Made by a program: the position numbers and the translations under genes
In this document: one piece after another, positions 62,496 through 64,000 of the stretch
How the letters are laid out: every line of letters begins with the position of its first letter
Position numbering within the stretch: the first letter of the stretch is position 1
NCBI GenBank assembly: GCA_035299025.1
Contig: DATGXK010000007.1
Span: 1,178,001 to 1,242,000 of the forward strand
Direction of reading: 5' to 3'
From: Leadbetterella sp035299025
Lineage (GTDB): Bacteria; Bacteroidota; Bacteroidia; Cytophagales; Spirosomataceae
DNA length: 64,000 bases
The notes under the pieces: generated by a model
Databases searched by the model: none
Told to the model about the DNA's origin: nothing
What the model saw: the letters and a program-made list of their open reading frames with translations, nothing else

Positions 62496-62688
62496 AATTG
62501 GTTACTGGTGGATTGGTTATTGGTCACTGGCCACTGAGCACAATAAAATTCAGATGATAGTCTGAATGAAATTGCGACCGATAGGTCTCGAAGTGGGTTA
62601 CTAATGGATTGGTTACTGGCTATTGATACACTGAGAGGGGTCAAAGTGTTTATTAACACCCACAATGGAGTTAAAGTGGTTATTGGTT
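62496..62688. repeat. Degenerate short repeats (TTGGTTACTGG type)
   Basis: AATTGGTTACTGG (62496-62508), ATTGGTTATTGG (62512-62523), ATTGGTTACTGG (62608-62619) and TGGTTATTGGTT (62677-62688) recur, with the companion phrase CACTGAG at 62532-62538 and 62629-62635. The spacing is uneven, so it is not a regular tandem array. It resembles the low-complexity GGTTA-rich spacers seen in some Bacteroidota genomes. Confidence 0.5.
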
Positions 62689-62701
62689 CAATTAGAAAAA
62701 A

Positions 62702-63046
62702 GTGATAGAAGACTTACAGAAATATTATTTGGGGCAAGAAGAACCTAACAAAAGCTGTCTTTTGGCTTTACGGAGTATTATTTTGGCCCAAAGTCCACAC
62801 CTTACCGAAACCGTGAAATATGGTATGCCTTGCTTTTGCTATAAGAAAAAGACATTTTGCTATTTGTGGACAGACAAAAAGACCAACGAGCCTTACATAC
62901 TGATGGTAGAAGGAAACCGACTCCACCACCCCGAACTAGAACAAGGCGACCGAACTAAAATGAAAATACTAAGAGTTAATCCCAACTTGGATTTGCCTAT
63001 GGTTACTATTTTGGAGGTTTTGAGGAGTGGGTTGGAGATGTATTAG
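62702..63046 (+). CDS. DUF1801 domain protein
   Basis: A 114-residue cytoplasmic protein with the YdhG-like DUF1801 pattern: EPNKSCLLALRSIILAQSPHLTETVKYGMPCFCYKKKTFCYLW, then GNRLHHPELEQGDRTKMKILRV. The fold is a small alpha/beta domain of unknown function. The start is a GTG (62702) since no ATG comes before the conserved N-terminus. It follows the repeat-rich spacer and has no obvious promoter of its own. Confidence 0.75.
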   Translation: MIEDLQKYYLGQEEPNKSCLLALRSIILAQSPHLTETVKYGMPCFCYKKKTFCYLWTDKKTNEPYILMVEGNRLHHPELEQGDRTKMKILRVNPNLDLPMVTILEVLRSGLEMY

Positions 63047-63103
63047 ACTATTCCTTTATCCTTTAAAACTCTTTGGTTGAAAAAAACATACAAAAAGTAC
63101 TAT

Positions 63104-63111
63104 TATATTTG
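63104..63111 (+). promoter_or_regulatory. -7 element of the truncated 3' gene
   Basis: TATATTTG fits TAnnTTTG about 40 bp ahead of the ATG at 63151. A TTG at 63077-63079 lies 24 bases upstream, slightly farther than usual. Confidence 0.45.
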
Positions 63112-63150
63112 CTAAATTTTCAGAGTTAATAGAAATTTTAAAAACCGAGC

Positions 63151-64000
63151 ATGGCAAAGAGAAATCCTGAAACAACCGCACGAAATAAACTAATAAACAA
63201 TCTTACTATAGAGCTTGAAAGTTTGCAAGCCGAAGTATTAGAAAAAACTCAGTTTAGAAATGTTCATACTTTACATGGAAAAATCGGGGGAAAATTTGAC
63301 AAATTAATTGACATTAGAAATGAAGTAATAAATTCACCAGAGCATTTCATTTCGCTTTGGTTGGAAGGTTACAAAAACGATTTAATTAATAAAGGCGATT
63401 ATGCAGAAAATTCCAATGCCTATGAAACATACAAGCTGCTTCAAAAAAATTCAATATTTAAGGACTACCTTTTCATTTTCTTAAAACGAGTATATCTTAG
63501 AAACTATGAAGCTCTTTCAAAGAAAAGGCCAACCATAGAGGAAGCTGAAATGTATATTGGACAAAACAATGCAAACTATGGTATACTTGTTACTCCCCGC
63601 TTTATTAATGGCTCTTGGGAAAACGACAAAAGTGAAATAAGACACTTTAAAAAACAATATTGGTCCATTGGACACATACTTGAAACCGGATTTGTCATAC
63701 CCAATAAGAATGATAAAATGACATTTAGAGATATACCAGACTATCTTAATTTTTTTGTCAATGTTATTGTAAGAAATTCAGGTTCAAAATATGAAATGGA
63801 AATTGCAGAATTATATAGAGATTATGTACTAAACCATACAAGACCAGAACATATCCCTTTATTGATTCCTGAATTTAGATATGAAGGAATCGATGTTATG
63901 CACAAATATCGACTTGATTTTACAATTATTGAACCTATTGACTTTAATAAAATTGGTTTTGAATTATCTCCTTGGTCGACACATGGATTATTAACAGGGG
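63151..64000 (+). CDS. Unknown protein, truncated by the window end
   Basis: At least 283 residues are open from the ATG to the window edge with no stop. I do not recognise the family with certainty. The N-terminal half is helical and charged (TIELESLQAEVLEKTQF; KIGGKFDKLIDIRNEV). Near the end, PEFRYEGIDVMHKYRLDFTII and then KIGFELSPWSTHG form an acidic, strand-rich block that could be a nuclease-like core (E...D...E-x-S), which is speculative. The stretch looks lysine- and isoleucine-rich compared with its neighbours and sits after a repeat-rich spacer, so transfer from elsewhere is possible. Confidence 0.55.
   Translation, partial: MAKRNPETTARNKLINNLTIELESLQAEVLEKTQFRNVHTLHGKIGGKFDKLIDIRNEVINSPEHFISLWLEGYKNDLINKGDYAENSNAYETYKLLQKNSIFKDYLFIFLKRVYLRNYEALSKKRPTIEEAEMYIGQNNANYGILVTPRFINGSWENDKSEIRHFKKQYWSIGHILETGFVIPNKNDKMTFRDIPDYLNFFVNVIVRNSGSKYEMEIAELYRDYVLNHTRPEHIPLLIPEFRYEGIDVMHKYRLDFTIIEPIDFNKIGFELSPWSTHGLLTG

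Larger units (their letters stand above)
62358..62701. other. Spacer of 344 bp with a promoter and short repeats
   Basis: It holds the DUF2126 promoter near its left end, a cluster of TTGGTTACTGG-type repeats (62496-62688) and a perfect 7 bp hairpin ATTCAGA/TCTGAAT at 62548-62567. I see no gene in it. Confidence 0.6.

Noticed and set aside
62548..62567. Small hairpin ATTCAGA/TCTGAAT considered as a terminator or attachment site
   Set aside because: There is no T run and no integrase or gene end next to it. It lies in a low-complexity spacer.
1..64000. CRISPR arrays, tRNA and rRNA genes, intact insertion sequences
   Set aside because: I looked through the spacers for regular repeats, tRNA-like cloverleaf sequences and transposase-like frames and found none. 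The only repeats are the uneven TTGGTTACTGG motifs.

Overview
The window looks like chromosomal DNA of a Bacteroidota bacterium, probably of the class Cytophagia. Three things point there: secreted proteins with type IX secretion (T9SS) C-terminal domains, a fused lpxC-fabZ gene, and promoters that follow the phylum's TTTG / TAnnTTTG pattern instead of a sigma70 pattern. The DNA is AT-rich. Most genes sit in short runs with 1-20 bp overlaps, and several convergent gene pairs overlap or abut at their 3' ends. I saw no rRNA, tRNA, CRISPR array or intact insertion sequence.

Layout. 1-4.4 kb: end of an RND efflux operon (RND pump, TolC-like channel). 4.35-10.3 kb (minus): a coupled operon of a secreted T9SS protein, a DUF255 thioredoxin-domain protein and the 5-oxoprolinase subunits pxpB, pxpC, pxpA. 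10.4-13.7 kb: a small lipoprotein, an ScfR-like regulator with a degenerate peptidase motif, an Nfu-type Fe-S protein, and rplU-rpmA. 13.8-20.9 kb: a surface-polysaccharide region (SGNH hydrolase, GT-C protein, two GT4, one GT2, O-antigen polymerase/ligase). 21-24 kb: a ZnuD-like TonB receptor and its lipoprotein, each behind the same palindrome overlapping its -7 element. 24-29.3 kb: DUF2723 membrane protein, deoxynucleoside kinase, surE, NUDIX hydrolase. 29.4-38.7 kb: a compact maltodextrin locus made of two divergent operons (GH65 phosphorylase, beta-phosphoglucomutase, GH13; and GH13, MFS sugar transporter, SGNH), with a perfect inverted repeat in the shared promoter region. 38.7-42.1 kb: three membrane-linked glycosyltransferases. 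42.3-44.5 kb: a Tat-signal small subunit and a GMC oxidoreductase. 44.6-47.4 kb: a hypothetical protein, a CAT-like acetyltransferase, a HAD hydrolase and a Crp/Fnr regulator. 47.5-52.7 kb: HD phosphohydrolase, lpxD, lpxC-fabZ, lpxA and an ABC ATPase. 52.7-58.9 kb: a decayed aspartic-protease gene, a large gliding-motility-type adhesin, DUF4920, an alpha/beta hydrolase and a broken second copy of the DUF4920 3' end with its terminator. 59-64 kb: a 1130-residue transglutaminase/DUF2126 protein, a repeat-rich spacer, a DUF1801 protein and a truncated unknown gene at the window edge.

How genes work together. The maltodextrin locus can hydrolyse oligosaccharides outside the cytoplasm, import the products through an MFS carrier, and split maltose by phosphorolysis to glucose and beta-glucose-1-phosphate, which pgmB converts to glucose-6-phosphate. 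The lpx block makes the first acylated lipid A precursors. The pxp operon opens 5-oxoproline. The least expected signals are regulatory or decayed sequences: the twin palindromes of the TonB receptor pair, the maltose-locus inverted repeat, a terminator hidden antisense inside pxpA, and two pseudogenes.
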